Assembly (NCBI GenBank): GCA_020725465.1
Contig: DYEY01000059.1
Span: 18,252 to 82,251 of the forward strand
DNA length: 64,000 bases
Reading direction: 5' to 3'
From: Dethiobacter sp.
GTDB taxonomy: Bacteria > Bacillota > Dethiobacteria > Dethiobacterales > Dethiobacteraceae
Position numbers and translations under genes: made by a program. This document shows positions 8,122 through 15,695 of the stretch, piece by piece (positions within the stretch are counted from its first letter, which is position 1; the number at the start of each line of letters is the position of its first letter). The notes under the pieces were generated by a model, which was not told where the DNA came from, ran no database searches, and saw only the letters and a list, made by a program, of their open reading frames with translations.

Positions 8122-9042
8122 ATGAAAAGAAGTATCATGATTCTTTTGACGGTTGCCCTGATTGCTGCCCTTGCCGGCTGCGGCGGCAGAGGGCCGGCGG
8201 CGCCCACGCCGCCCCCGGCCGCGCCGCAGGGTCCTTTTCCTCTTTCGGTCACAGATGACACGGGCAACCCGGTAACAATCGAAGCGGAGCCACGGCGCAT
8301 CGTGTCCCTGATCCCCAGCCTCACTGAGATACTGTTTGCCCTTGAACTGGGCGACAGGGTGGTGGGGGTGACCAACTGGTGCAACTATCCCCCTGCAGCG
8401 CTGGCGGTGGAGAAAGTCGGTGACGCCTTTACCCCCAACGCCGAAAAAATCATTGCCCTGGAGCCGGACGTGGTGATTGCGCCGCGTGGCTCAGCGGTGC
8501 AGGAGATCCTGGGGTTGCTTGAGGAAAACGGCATTACCACCCTGATGTTTGACCCAAAGACCATGGACGCCATCAACGAAACCATTATCAGGGTGGCACG
8601 GGCGGCCGGCGTGGAGGAAAGAGGCCGGCAGCTGGCGCAGAAGTTGTCCGCTGACCGGCAGGCCTTCGCAGCCAAGGTGCAAAAAATTGACGCCAGGTAT
8701 CGTCCCAAAGTGTTCGTGCTGCTGGATACCGAGTATATTTTTACGGTGGGTGACGGCGAATACCTGTCTGAAATGATTGTGGAAGCCGGTGGCTACAACT
8801 CCGCCGCCGGGTACGGTGAAGGCTACCCGCTCCTTTCCGAGGAAGTCCTGTTTGAGCTGGACCCGGATATTATTATCTGCACTTTCCCCATGAGCGACCA
8901 GGTGCTGGCTAAGGCCGCCTGGCGGGAACTGTCCGCGGTGAAACACGGCCGGGTTTATGACGTGGACGGCGACCTGGTTTCCCGCCCCGGGCCGCGGGTG
9001 GTGCTGGGGCTGGAAGAGCTGCACCGTGTTTTCTTTAAATAA
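8122..9042 (+). CDS. btuF: Cobalamin ABC transporter, substrate-binding lipoprotein
   Basis: 306 residues, periplasmic-binding-protein class III (BtuF/FecB-like). A lipoprotein signal peptide ends in the lipobox LAGC with the modifiable Cys at residue 20, followed by an Ala/Pro-rich tether. The fold pattern 'PRRIVSLIPSLTEILFAL' and 'GVTNWCNYPP' is characteristic of BtuF-type corrinoid binders. The protein would be anchored on the outer face of the membrane and deliver corrinoids to BtuC. Riboswitch control upstream and btuC/btuD downstream support cobalamin rather than iron-siderophore uptake. ATG start behind 'gcggagggaaaaa'. Confidence 0.92.
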   Translation: MKRSIMILLTVALIAALAGCGGRGPAAPTPPPAAPQGPFPLSVTDDTGNPVTIEAEPRRIVSLIPSLTEILFALELGDRVVGVTNWCNYPPAALAVEKVGDAFTPNAEKIIALEPDVVIAPRGSAVQEILGLLEENGITTLMFDPKTMDAINETIIRVARAAGVEERGRQLAQKLSADRQAFAAKVQKIDARYRPKVFVLLDTEYIFTVGDGEYLSEMIVEAGGYNSAAGYGEGYPLLSEEVLFELDPDIIICTFPMSDQVLAKAAWRELSAVKHGRVYDVDGDLVSRPGPRVVLGLEELHRVFFK

Positions 9043-10087
9043 TTTGTCAAAAAACAAAAAAGCGGCCGTTTTTGCCGTGCTGCTACCGGCTTTGGCCGTG
9101 ACACTTGTCCTGGCGGCGGCACTAGGCAGCGTGGCTGTCCATCCCGCTGTTACCCTGCGCGTCGTCCTTTCCCGGCTGGGCTTGAGCGGAGGCCCGGCCG
9201 GGATTGCTGATATTCCGGCTTCGGCAGTCAACATTGTCTGGAACCTGCGCCTGCCCCGGGTGCTCCTGGGTGCCCTGGTGGGGGCGTCACTGGCTATGGC
9301 CGGGACTGCTTTTCAGGGGCTGCTGCGCAACCCCCTGGCCGATCCCTTTACCATCGGCGTCTCCAGCGGCGCCGCCGCCGCGGCCACGGTGGCCCTGCTG
9401 CTGCGCCAGCTTGCCGGGCTAAATTTCCCCCACATGGTGCCGCTTTTCGCTTTTGCCGGCGCGGTCATGGCCCTGTTTTTCGTCTATAACCTGGCACGAA
9501 TCGGTGGCCGGGTACCGGTGGTAACGCTGCTTTTGGCCGGGGTGGTGGTCTCCAGTTTTCTTTCCGCGGTCATTTCCATGCTGATGGTGCTGGCCGCCCA
9601 GAATATGCACGGCATATTCTTCTGGCTGTCCGGGGGCCTGATGATGCGCTCCTGGCAGCATCTCTGGCTGATATTGCCCTACCCGGTCCTGGGCGGCGCG
9701 GTGTTTTTCGCCTATTCCCGGGAACTGAACATCCTGCTGCTTGGCGAAGAGGCGGCGCACCACCTGGGAGTCAGGGTGGAAACCACCAAAAAAGTGCTCC
9801 TGGTCACCGCTTCGCTGGTGACGGCGGGGGCGGTTGCGGTCAGCGGTATGATCGGGTTTGTGGGCCTTATTATCCCTCACGCCGTGAGGATGGTTACCGG
9901 GCCGGACCACCGGGTGCTGCTGCCGGCATCGGCCCTCTGTGGCGCCATCTTCCTGGTCTGGGCCGACGTGGCGGCCCGGACCGTCATGTCGCCGCAGGAA
10001 CTGCCGGTGGGCATCATCACCGCTTTCGTGGGGGCGCCCTTCTTTATCAGCCTTTTGCGCCGCAAGAAAAATGAAATCCGCTTTTAA
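9026..10087 (+). CDS. btuC: Cobalamin ABC transporter, permease
   Basis: FecCD/BtuC family permease with about ten hydrophobic segments. Family motifs seen are 'WNLRLPRVLLGALVGASLAM', 'GLLRNPLADPFTIGVSSGA' and 'GMIGFVGLIIPHAVRM'. The start is uncertain: a GTG at 9026, inside the btuF end, has 'ggaagagc' seven nt upstream and gives a 353-residue protein; a TTG at 9044 is also possible. A frame-open start at 8957 would add an implausible Trp-rich leader. Transports corrinoids through the membrane with BtuD. Confidence 0.92.
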   Translation: MFSLNNLSKNKKAAVFAVLLPALAVTLVLAAALGSVAVHPAVTLRVVLSRLGLSGGPAGIADIPASAVNIVWNLRLPRVLLGALVGASLAMAGTAFQGLLRNPLADPFTIGVSSGAAAAATVALLLRQLAGLNFPHMVPLFAFAGAVMALFFVYNLARIGGRVPVVTLLLAGVVVSSFLSAVISMLMVLAAQNMHGIFFWLSGGLMMRSWQHLWLILPYPVLGGAVFFAYSRELNILLLGEEAAHHLGVRVETTKKVLLVTASLVTAGAVAVSGMIGFVGLIIPHAVRMVTGPDHRVLLPASALCGAIFLVWADVAARTVMSPQELPVGIITAFVGAPFFISLLRRKKNEIRF

Positions 10088-10105
10088 TCCGCGGGAGAGG
10101 GCAAA

Positions 10106-11425
10106 ATGAGGATAGAAGCTGTGAACCTGAAATTTGCCTACGGGGAAAAAACGGTGCTGGACGGCGTTTCCTTCCGCCTGGCCGCAGGCTCCCTGTGCGC
10201 GCTGATCGGTCCCAACGGCAGCGGCAAGACCACCTTGCTAAAAATACTCAGCTCTGTGCTAAAGCCCGCCAGGGGCCGGGTGCTCCTTGACGGCAGGCCG
10301 CTTGGGTCTTTTGCGCCGCGGGAGCTGGCCAGGACCCTGGCGGTGGTGAGCCAGGGAGGTGACGCCGGGTATCTCTTTACGGTGGAAGAGCTGGTGTCTA
10401 TGGGCCGGGCGCCTTATCTCGGACGTTTCCAGTCGGAGACGGCCAGCGATAAGGAAATCGTGCGTCAGGTGCTGGAGCTGACCGGCTGCCTGTATCTGAA
10501 AGACCGGCTGGTCAGCCGGCTAAGCGGCGGTGAGCGCCAGAGGGTGTCCATCGCCCGGGCCCTGGCCCAGCAGCCCCGGGTACTGCTCCTGGACGAACCT
10601 ACCTCCCACCTGGACATCGGTTACCAGCGGGAGATCCTGGACCTGTTGAAACAGCTGAACATGGCAGAGGGTATGACGGTGGTGGCGGTGCTCCACGACC
10701 TGAACCTGGCCTCTTACTTCGCGGGCACCCTTTTTTTGCTTAACAAGGGGAAAATAGAGGCGGCCGGACCTCCTTCGGAGGTGGTGACGGCAGAACATAT
10801 CGCCAGCGTTTACCGTACCGGTGTCTTGGTCACCCCGCACCCGGTGCTGGGCACGCCCCATGTTTTCCTGCTGCCCGTGCAGCGCGGCCTAAACTCCCGC
10901 AAAAACTACCGTGTCCACGTGCTGGCCGGCGGCGGCAGTGCCGGCGAGCTGCTGCGCGACCTGGCCGAGGCCGGGTATGACGTCAGCGCCGGCGTGCTGA
11001 ACGTGGGCGACAGCGACTGGGAAGCGGCACGGGCCCTCGGCTTACCGGTGGTGGAGGAGGCGCCTTTCTCTCCCATCTCGCCGGCGCGACACGCCGAAAA
11101 CCTGTCCCTGGTGCGGGAGGCCAAAGCGGTTATCCTGGCGGAGGCGCCGGTGGGACATGGCAACATCCTTAATCTGCAGGCGGCAACCGAGGCCCTCAGG
11201 GGAAACACCCCCCTCTTTATAATGGAGGAGCGGCCGGCCCGCCCCCGCGATTTCACCGGCGGCGAGGGGGAACGCCTGCTTCGTGCCCTGAAGCAAAACG
11301 GCGGGCGCGTTATAAACGAAAAAGCCCGGCTGTACCGGGCCCTGCGGGAGCTTAACTCAGGTGACCAGCTCAATCAGCTTCAAAACCTGCCTGGACTGAC
11401 CGTAGACCAGGAGCGTGTCGTTTAA
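10106..11425 (+). CDS. btuD: Cobalamin ABC transporter ATPase with an extra C-terminal domain
   Basis: 439 residues. Residues 1 to about 255 are an ABC ATPase of the FecE/BtuD type: Walker A GPNGSGKTT (35-43), signature 'LSGGERQRVSIA', Walker B 'VLLLDEPTSHLD' and the H-loop 'VLHDLN'. The remaining 180 residues are not part of the ATPase. They look like a Rossmann-type alpha/beta domain ('VHVLAGGGSAGELLRDLAEAG', then 'VNVGDSDWEAARALGLPVVEE'-like text) of a kind found fused to or beside corrinoid uptake ATPases in anaerobes. The end overlaps the convergent TrkA-C gene by 69 nt. ATG start behind 'gcgggagagggcaaa'. Confidence 0.9.
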   Translation: MRIEAVNLKFAYGEKTVLDGVSFRLAAGSLCALIGPNGSGKTTLLKILSSVLKPARGRVLLDGRPLGSFAPRELARTLAVVSQGGDAGYLFTVEELVSMGRAPYLGRFQSETASDKEIVRQVLELTGCLYLKDRLVSRLSGGERQRVSIARALAQQPRVLLLDEPTSHLDIGYQREILDLLKQLNMAEGMTVVAVLHDLNLASYFAGTLFLLNKGKIEAAGPPSEVVTAEHIASVYRTGVLVTPHPVLGTPHVFLLPVQRGLNSRKNYRVHVLAGGGSAGELLRDLAEAGYDVSAGVLNVGDSDWEAARALGLPVVEEAPFSPISPARHAENLSLVREAKAVILAEAPVGHGNILNLQAATEALRGNTPLFIMEERPARPRDFTGGEGERLLRALKQNGGRVINEKARLYRALRELNSGDQLNQLQNLPGLTVDQERVV

Positions 11426-12040
11426 GCGCAGGTCATCGCTGCCCCGCGGCGTGTGGATAACGGTTCCGTCCCGCCGGATGGACAGGACCAGCACTCCCCT
11501 GTCCCGGAGCCTGGCTTCGCTTAAAAGCTTGCCCACCAGCGGCGCTTCTGTGCTGAGGGTAACCTCGGCTATGGTGTGGTTGTCGTCAAGCCGCAGTATT
11601 TCTTCCACCGGACGGCGCCGCAGGGAGGGCTGCCTGGAAAGCTGTCGCTCCAGGTGCCGGTCAAAGAAGGAAACGATGAACCGGTTGCGGAAAAAAAAGC
11701 AGACAATCAGCAGTGTGCTGGCAGCCACAAAAAAATCCTTTGGGCCGGAGAAACCGGTCCCCAGCAGGCGGACGGTGATGGATATAATAAAGGCCAGCAC
11801 GATGGGCCCAAGGATCATCAAAAACATGGCAATGCGGCGTCGCACCGGGTGCCGGACTACCAGTTCCGATTCAGAGGTGGTGTAGCCGGCAGCGGTGATA
11901 AGGGATATGGCCTGAAAACGGGCGGTATCGCGGTCAAGGCCGGTCAGCTTAAGCATCACCGCCGCTACTTCCACCACCAATGTAATCAGGGCCACAATCA
12001 AAAACAGCAACGGTATCTCCGTCAACCCGGCCACCTCCAA
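11357..12040 (-). CDS. Membrane protein with C-terminal TrkA-C domain
   Basis: 227 residues on the minus strand. The N-terminal half has three hydrophobic segments (about 8-32, 70-95 and 105-122); after a basic linker 'RQLSRQPSLRRRPVEEIL' comes a TrkA-C/RCK-C domain (about 150-227) with 'LVGKLLSEARLRDRGVLVLSI' in two parts and 'DTLLVYG'. TrkA-C domains bind small ligands such as c-di-AMP and gate potassium or other ion transport. No pore-loop signature is visible, so it may be a regulatory subunit or a sensor. The TTG start at 12040 is uncertain. Transcribed convergently with btuD. Confidence 0.75.
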   Translation of the reverse strand: MEVAGLTEIPLLFLIVALITLVVEVAAVMLKLTGLDRDTARFQAISLITAAGYTTSESELVVRHPVRRRIAMFLMILGPIVLAFIISITVRLLGTGFSGPKDFFVAASTLLIVCFFFRNRFIVSFFDRHLERQLSRQPSLRRRPVEEILRLDDNHTIAEVTLSTEAPLVGKLLSEARLRDRGVLVLSIRRDGTVIHTPRGSDDLRLNDTLLVYGQSRQVLKLIELVT

Positions 12041-12236
12041 CTTCTGCCTTAAATTGTAGCAGAAACTAACACCCTACGCAAACCGCCTGGGATTACACGG
12101 TGCGATTACTGCACAAACTGCATCCGCATTGTTCATTACAGGAAGAATGGTTAGTGACCTGCTCAGTTTTTTTTTTGCTATAACTCCGCTCGCTTCGTTT
12201 GCTGGGTTAGGCCTGACAGTTCTTTTGTCACCTTCT
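12041..12236. other. Intergenic stretch without a recognised gene
   Basis: This stretch between two minus-strand genes holds no convincing reading frame. A run of ten T on the plus strand (12169-12178) has no stem in front of it in either orientation, so I do not call a terminator. Confidence 0.5.
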
Positions 12237-12425
12237 TTACGACGCGCTTTCCTCCACCGCCCCGCGCGGGCAGATCCTGACGCAAACGCCGCAACCGCGG
12301 CAGACATCCTGGTCGATATAGAATCGGTCGTCTACCTGCCTGACAGCGCTGACCGGGCACTGGCGCCGGACAGGACAGCGGGGTGACATGTCACAGAGTT
12401 TTGTATTAATGGCGAACTTTATCAT
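12237..12425 (-). CDS. Small ferredoxin-like 4Fe-4S protein
   Basis: 62 residues when started at the ATG at 12425, which has 'gggaggcgcgc' just upstream on the minus strand; a longer start at 12452 lies in the operator region. The C-terminal half carries a canonical cluster motif C42-x2-C45-x2-C48-x3-C52-P. The N-terminal half has Cys 11, 17 and 23 at irregular spacing ('CDMSPRCPVRRQCP'), so the second cluster would be unusual or absent. Probably a cytoplasmic electron carrier. It has its own strong promoter and a palindrome overlapping the expected start of transcription, suggesting metal- or redox-responsive control. Confidence 0.75.
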   Translation of the reverse strand: MIKFAINTKLCDMSPRCPVRRQCPVSAVRQVDDRFYIDQDVCRGCGVCVRICPRGAVEESAS

Positions 12426-12444
12426 GATGCGCGCCTCCCGATAA

Positions 12445-12459
12445 TACCCCATTAGGGTA
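12445..12459 (-). promoter_or_regulatory. CsoR-like palindromic operator
   Basis: On the minus strand this reads TACCCTAATGGGGTA, an inverted repeat (ATACCC and GGGTAT arms at 12444-12449 and 12455-12460). It resembles operators of CsoR-family repressors (TACCC-N4-GGGGTA) and covers the predicted transcription start of the ferredoxin gene, just downstream of the -10 box. The regulator is not encoded nearby, so the name is inference. Confidence 0.5.
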
Positions 12460-12460
12460 T

Positions 12461-12489
12461 ATCATACAGCAGGCGCTGTTTCCTGTCAA
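12461..12489 (-). promoter_or_regulatory. Strong sigma-A-type promoter of the ferredoxin gene
   Basis: Minus strand: a perfect TTGACA (12489-12484), a 17-nt spacer and TATGAT (12466-12461). The start codon of the ferredoxin lies 36 nt beyond the -10 box. Confidence 0.75.
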
Positions 12490-12662
12490 CGGGCATTATT
12501 CCATCCAGCCGATAACATACGCAGGCAAACGGTTACTTGATTGACAGAAGCCAGATAACCGTCGTCTATTGACACCAGGAGACAGGTGGCGGGACCGGCC
12601 GGCTTATAAAGGTCGATGGCAGGGGCGGGCGCCGGGGCCAGCAGTTCAGCCTCATATAGCAC
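12486..12662 (-). CDS. Possible 58-residue protein, perhaps a remnant
   Basis: A minus-strand reading frame with a GTG start at 12662 behind 'cacggggagt'. It encodes 'LYEAELLAPAPAPAIDLYK' followed by 'PAGPATCLLVSIDDGYLASV' and a hydrophobic end. Amino-acid use looks protein-like, but it overlaps the -35 box of the ferredoxin promoter and I recognise no family. It could be a decayed gene. The remaining part of this gap to 12707 shows nothing else. Confidence 0.25.
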   Translation of the reverse strand: MLYEAELLAPAPAPAIDLYKPAGPATCLLVSIDDGYLASVNQVTVCLRMLSAGWNNAR

Positions 12663-12707
12663 TCCCCGTGACCCACGGCATCTCCAGCAAGACAGGCAAT
12701 AAAAATG

Positions 12708-12736
12708 TTGTATATACAGAAAAAGAGTGCTATCAT
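12708..12736 (+). promoter_or_regulatory. Sigma-A-type promoter of the cobalamin biosynthesis operon
   Basis: TTGTAT (12708-12713), a 17-nt spacer and TATCAT (12731-12736), in an AT-rich island. Transcription would start near 12743, immediately before the second cobalamin riboswitch. Confidence 0.65.
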
Positions 12737-12757
12737 ATTATTAAATAAAATATTTGC

Positions 12758-12910
12758 TTCAGGTGTCCTGTTGGAATTAAAAGGGAAAGCGGTGAAAATC
12801 CGCTGTAGCCCCCGCTACTGTGAGTAGGGATGCACCGGCAACTGCCACTGGGAAACCGGGAAGGCGCCGGCTGCAGGTGAACTACAAGCCAGGAGACCTG
12901 CCTGGAGCGG
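12758..12910 (+). promoter_or_regulatory. Cobalamin riboswitch upstream of cbiM
   Basis: Textbook landmarks are present: 'caggtgtcctg' near 12760, 'aaaagggaaagcggtgaaa' at about 12779-12797, 'cccccgctactgtgag' near 12810, 'tgccactgggaaaccggg' at about 12843, and the B12 box 'agccaggagacctgcc' at 12887-12902. It should switch off the cobalt-transport and corrin-synthesis operon when adenosylcobalamin is abundant. Confidence 0.95.
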
Positions 12911-12952
12911 TTTACTGTCCTTCGGAGGGAAGGAGCCGGACATGTCCTGTCA

Positions 12953-12986
12953 TACCCCGTTCCCCTGGAGCGGGGTATTCTGTTGT
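12953..12986 (+). terminator. Candidate riboswitch-controlled terminator before cbiM
   Basis: A 7-bp stem (TACCCCG at 12953-12959, CGGGGTA at 12971-12977) is followed by the moderately T-rich 'ttctgttgt'. It sits between the B12 box and the cbiM ribosome binding site, where an expression platform is expected. The T-tract is weak, so a translational mode is also possible. Confidence 0.5.
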
Positions 12987-13039
12987 CAAGGGGCTCCTCT
13001 GTAAATAGTTACCAAAACAGCGGAGGTGAATCATTTTCA

Positions 13040-13771
13040 ATGAAAAAGTGCGCTTTCCTTTTGACAGTGTTTTTTGTGTTTCCCGCCCCTGCCCACGCCA
13101 TGCATATCATGGAAGGTTTTTTGCCGGTGGGCTGGTCGGTTTTCTGGACCCTGGCCGCCGCGCCGTTTGTGTGGCTGGGGTTTGGGGCGGTGTCCCGGTT
13201 GTTTGCGGAGAAGCCCGGGTACAAAATGCTGCTGGCGGTGTGTGGCGCCTATATCTTTGTCCTGTCTGCACTGAAAATGCCTTCGGTTACCGGCAGCAGT
13301 TCCCACCCCACCGGAGTGGGCCTGGGGGCTGTGCTGTTCGGACCGGCGGTCATGGTGGTGCTAAGCGGCATAGTCCTCCTGTTCCAGGCAATCCTTTTGG
13401 CACATGGCGGCATCAGCACGCTGGGCGCCAACGTTATTTCCATGGGGGTGGCCGGCCCCCTTTTGGCCTACGGCGCCTACCGCCTGGGTGTAAGAGCGGG
13501 GCTGTCTCGCACCATGGCGGTTTTTGCCGCCGCTTTCACCGGCAGCCTGGCCACCTATATTGCCACTTCCCTGCAGCTGGCTCTGGCTTTTCCCATGGAG
13601 ACCGGCGGCATTGCCGCCTCCTTTGCCAGGTTCGCCGGAATATTCGCTCTGACGCAGGCGCCGCTGGCGGTGTGTGAGGGTATACTGACCGTGATAATCT
13701 TCAATGTATTGTTAAATTACAACCGTGAGGAAGTGCAGCTGCTGCTGCGTACCGGAAAGGAGGCGGCCTGA
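13040..13771 (+). CDS. cbiM: Cobalt ECF transporter substrate-capture protein CbiM
   Basis: 243 residues from the ATG at 13040, placed 10 nt after 'ggaggtga'. After a cleaved leader ('FFVFPAPAHA') the mature N-terminus MHIMEGFLP is the hallmark of CbiM, where the free amino group and conserved His bind Co(II). 'LSALKMPSVTGSSSHPTGVGLG' (in two parts) is a second family motif with the further metal-binding His. Six to seven membrane segments. CbiM with CbiN forms the S component of the CbiMNQO cobalt importer. First gene of the 20-kb cobalamin operon. Confidence 0.97.
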   Translation: MKKCAFLLTVFFVFPAPAHAMHIMEGFLPVGWSVFWTLAAAPFVWLGFGAVSRLFAEKPGYKMLLAVCGAYIFVLSALKMPSVTGSSSHPTGVGLGAVLFGPAVMVVLSGIVLLFQAILLAHGGISTLGANVISMGVAGPLLAYGAYRLGVRAGLSRTMAVFAAAFTGSLATYIATSLQLALAFPMETGGIAASFARFAGIFALTQAPLAVCEGILTVIIFNVLLNYNREEVQLLLRTGKEAA

Positions 13772-13773
13772 TA

Positions 13774-14061
13774 ATGCAAAAACGTACTTACCTGCTTCTT
13801 GCTTTCATTGCTGTTCTGATTTTGGCGGCTCCGCTATTACTTTTACCCGGAGGGGAATTTGAAGGCAGCGATGACCTGGCCGGGGAAGAGGCGCTGGCCA
13901 TCAGGCCGGATTACCAGCCGTGGCTTGATAATATTTTGGCCCTGCCCGACAGCGCGGAGAGCCTGCTTTTCGCCCTGCAGGCCGCGGTTGGCAGCGGTTT
14001 TATCGGTTTTTACCTGGGCAGGGTAATTACGCGCAAGCAGATGACGGCGGAAAAGGCGTGA
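13774..14061 (+). CDS. cbiN: Cobalt transport protein CbiN
   Basis: 95 residues with one hydrophobic segment at each end and an extracytoplasmic loop between, the standard CbiN layout. 'FEGSDDLAGEEALAI' and 'YQPWLDNI' match the family. CbiN inserts a loop into CbiM and makes metal loading possible. It starts 2 nt after cbiM and overlaps cbiQ by 4 nt. Confidence 0.95.
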   Translation: MQKRTYLLLAFIAVLILAAPLLLLPGGEFEGSDDLAGEEALAIRPDYQPWLDNILALPDSAESLLFALQAAVGSGFIGFYLGRVITRKQMTAEKA

Positions 14062-14825
14062 ACCTGTTTGACCGCTATGCCAACACCGGTGCCCTGAAGG
14101 CGGTCCATCCCGGGGAGAAGGTCTGTTTTGCCGCGGCCTGCCTGCTGCTTGCGCTTTTCTTCTCCAGCAACCACGTTTCGGTGGCCGTTTTCCTGATAAT
14201 GAGCGCGGTGCTGCTTGGCCGGGCGGGCGTACCCTTCCGGCTGTACGGGAAACTGGTGTTAATGCCGTTCTTTTTCCTGATCCCCGGCTGCCTGGCGGTA
14301 GCCCTGGTCACTTTGCCGGCGGCCGGGACGGCATTTTTTGTTTTGCCGTTTTTTTCCCCGGCTGTGGGTATAACGGCGCAAAGCCTGGCGCTGGCGGTTA
14401 CCATACTGCTCAGGTCGCTGGCCGCGGTATTCTGCCTTTATTTTTTGGCCCTGACTACCCCCTTTAATGACCTGGCCTGGGTAATGAGGAAAGCCCGCAC
14501 GCCCGAAGCGGTGGTGGAGCTGGCGGCGCTGACGTACCGTTTTATCTTTGTGCTGGCAGATACCGGCGCCCGCATTTATACCGCGCAGGCTTCACGCCTG
14601 GGGTTTACCTCGGCCGGGAATGCTTTTAAATCCCTGGGAGGGCTGGCTGCCGGCCTTTACCTTTGGGCTTACCACCGTTCCCGGCTTCTTACCTTTGCGC
14701 TGGAAGCCCGCTGCTACCACGGCCGCTTCCCGGTGCTGGACAACGGCTTTGCCCCGTCAGCGGGGAACCGTTTGGCTATAGCCGGTACAGTTGTACTGCT
14801 TACGGTGATGGGCCTTGTCTTTTAG
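14058..14825 (+). CDS. cbiQ: Cobalt ECF transporter T component CbiQ
   Basis: 255 residues, five to six membrane segments. The coupling helices are visible with the Ala-Arg-Gly/Ser-type signatures 'AQASRLGF' (about residue 174) and 'LEARCYHGRF' (about 214), which transmit ATP hydrolysis from CbiO to CbiM. GTG start at 14058 overlapping the cbiN stop. Confidence 0.95.
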   Translation: MNLFDRYANTGALKAVHPGEKVCFAAACLLLALFFSSNHVSVAVFLIMSAVLLGRAGVPFRLYGKLVLMPFFFLIPGCLAVALVTLPAAGTAFFVLPFFSPAVGITAQSLALAVTILLRSLAAVFCLYFLALTTPFNDLAWVMRKARTPEAVVELAALTYRFIFVLADTGARIYTAQASRLGFTSAGNAFKSLGGLAAGLYLWAYHRSRLLTFALEARCYHGRFPVLDNGFAPSAGNRLAIAGTVVLLTVMGLVF

Positions 14826-14849
14826 CCGGAAATTGACGGAGGGCTTACG

Positions 14850-15677
14850 TTGACCAGATATATAATCCAGGTGGAAGATATCCACTACACCTACCCGGAC
14901 GGGACCGGCGCCTTGCGTGGCTTGTCCCTTTCAGTGGCGGCCGGATCCAAAACGGCGGTGCTCGGCGCCAACGGGTCGGGGAAAACAACCCTGTTTCTCT
15001 GCTTAAACGGTCTCCTGAAACCCCAGAAAGGTACCATCTGCTTTGACGGGGAGACGCTGTCACAAAAGCGGCAGGCTCTGAAAAAACTGCGCAGCAGGGT
15101 GGGTATCGTTTTCCAGGACCCGGATACCCAGCTGTTTTCAGCCAGTGTGCTGCAGGAGGTGGCCTTTGGTCCCCTTAATCTGGGCCTGAAAAAAGAGGAA
15201 GTGCTGCGGCGGGTGACGAGGGCCATGGAGATAACCGGTATTGCCGGGCTGCAGGATAAAGCTACCCACCTGCTGAGTTACGGTCAGAAAAAAAGGGTGG
15301 CCATCGCCGGTATACTGGCCATGGAACCGGAGGTACTGATCTGCGACGAACCAACCGCCTGGCTGGACCAAAAGCATGCGGACAAAATAATGGATTTGTT
15401 TTGCCGTATTAACAGGGCGGGGACAACGGTGATAATTTCCACCCACGACCCGGACCTGGCCTATGCCTTTGCCGACCGCATAGTTATCCTGGAGCAGGGA
15501 TCAGTGCTGGGAGCAGGGGGGCCGGAAGCGGTGTTCCTCGACGATGATCTCCTGGCCAGGGCGGGCCTGAGGCAGCCGCAGGTCCTGGAAACATACCGCA
15601 AGCTGCGCGCGGGCGGTTACCTGCGGGAAGGCTTCCCGCTGCCCCGCACCAGGGAAGAACTGTTGCAGATGCTCTGA
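14850..15677 (+). CDS. cbiO: Cobalt ECF transporter ATPase CbiO
   Basis: 275 residues, ABC ATPase: Walker A 'GANGSGKTT' (about residues 39-47), 'VFQDPDTQLFSASVLQEVAFG' Q-loop region typical of ECF ATPases, signature 'LSYGQKKRVAIAG' and Walker B 'VLICDEPTAWLD'. It energises CbiMNQ. The TTG start at 14850 has 'gacggagggcttacg' upstream. Only one CbiO is encoded, so it should act as a homodimer. Confidence 0.96.
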   Translation: MTRYIIQVEDIHYTYPDGTGALRGLSLSVAAGSKTAVLGANGSGKTTLFLCLNGLLKPQKGTICFDGETLSQKRQALKKLRSRVGIVFQDPDTQLFSASVLQEVAFGPLNLGLKKEEVLRRVTRAMEITGIAGLQDKATHLLSYGQKKRVAIAGILAMEPEVLICDEPTAWLDQKHADKIMDLFCRINRAGTTVIISTHDPDLAYAFADRIVILEQGSVLGAGGPEAVFLDDDLLARAGLRQPQVLETYRKLRAGGYLREGFPLPRTREELLQML

Positions 15678-15695
15678 TGGCAGGGAGGGATATCT

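Noticed and set aside
8957..9025. Upstream start for the btuC permease
   Set aside because: It would add a Trp-rich leader encoded entirely within btuF and has no ribosome binding site; GTG 9026 is better placed.
12169..12178. T-run as an intrinsic terminator
   Set aside because: No stem precedes it on either strand.
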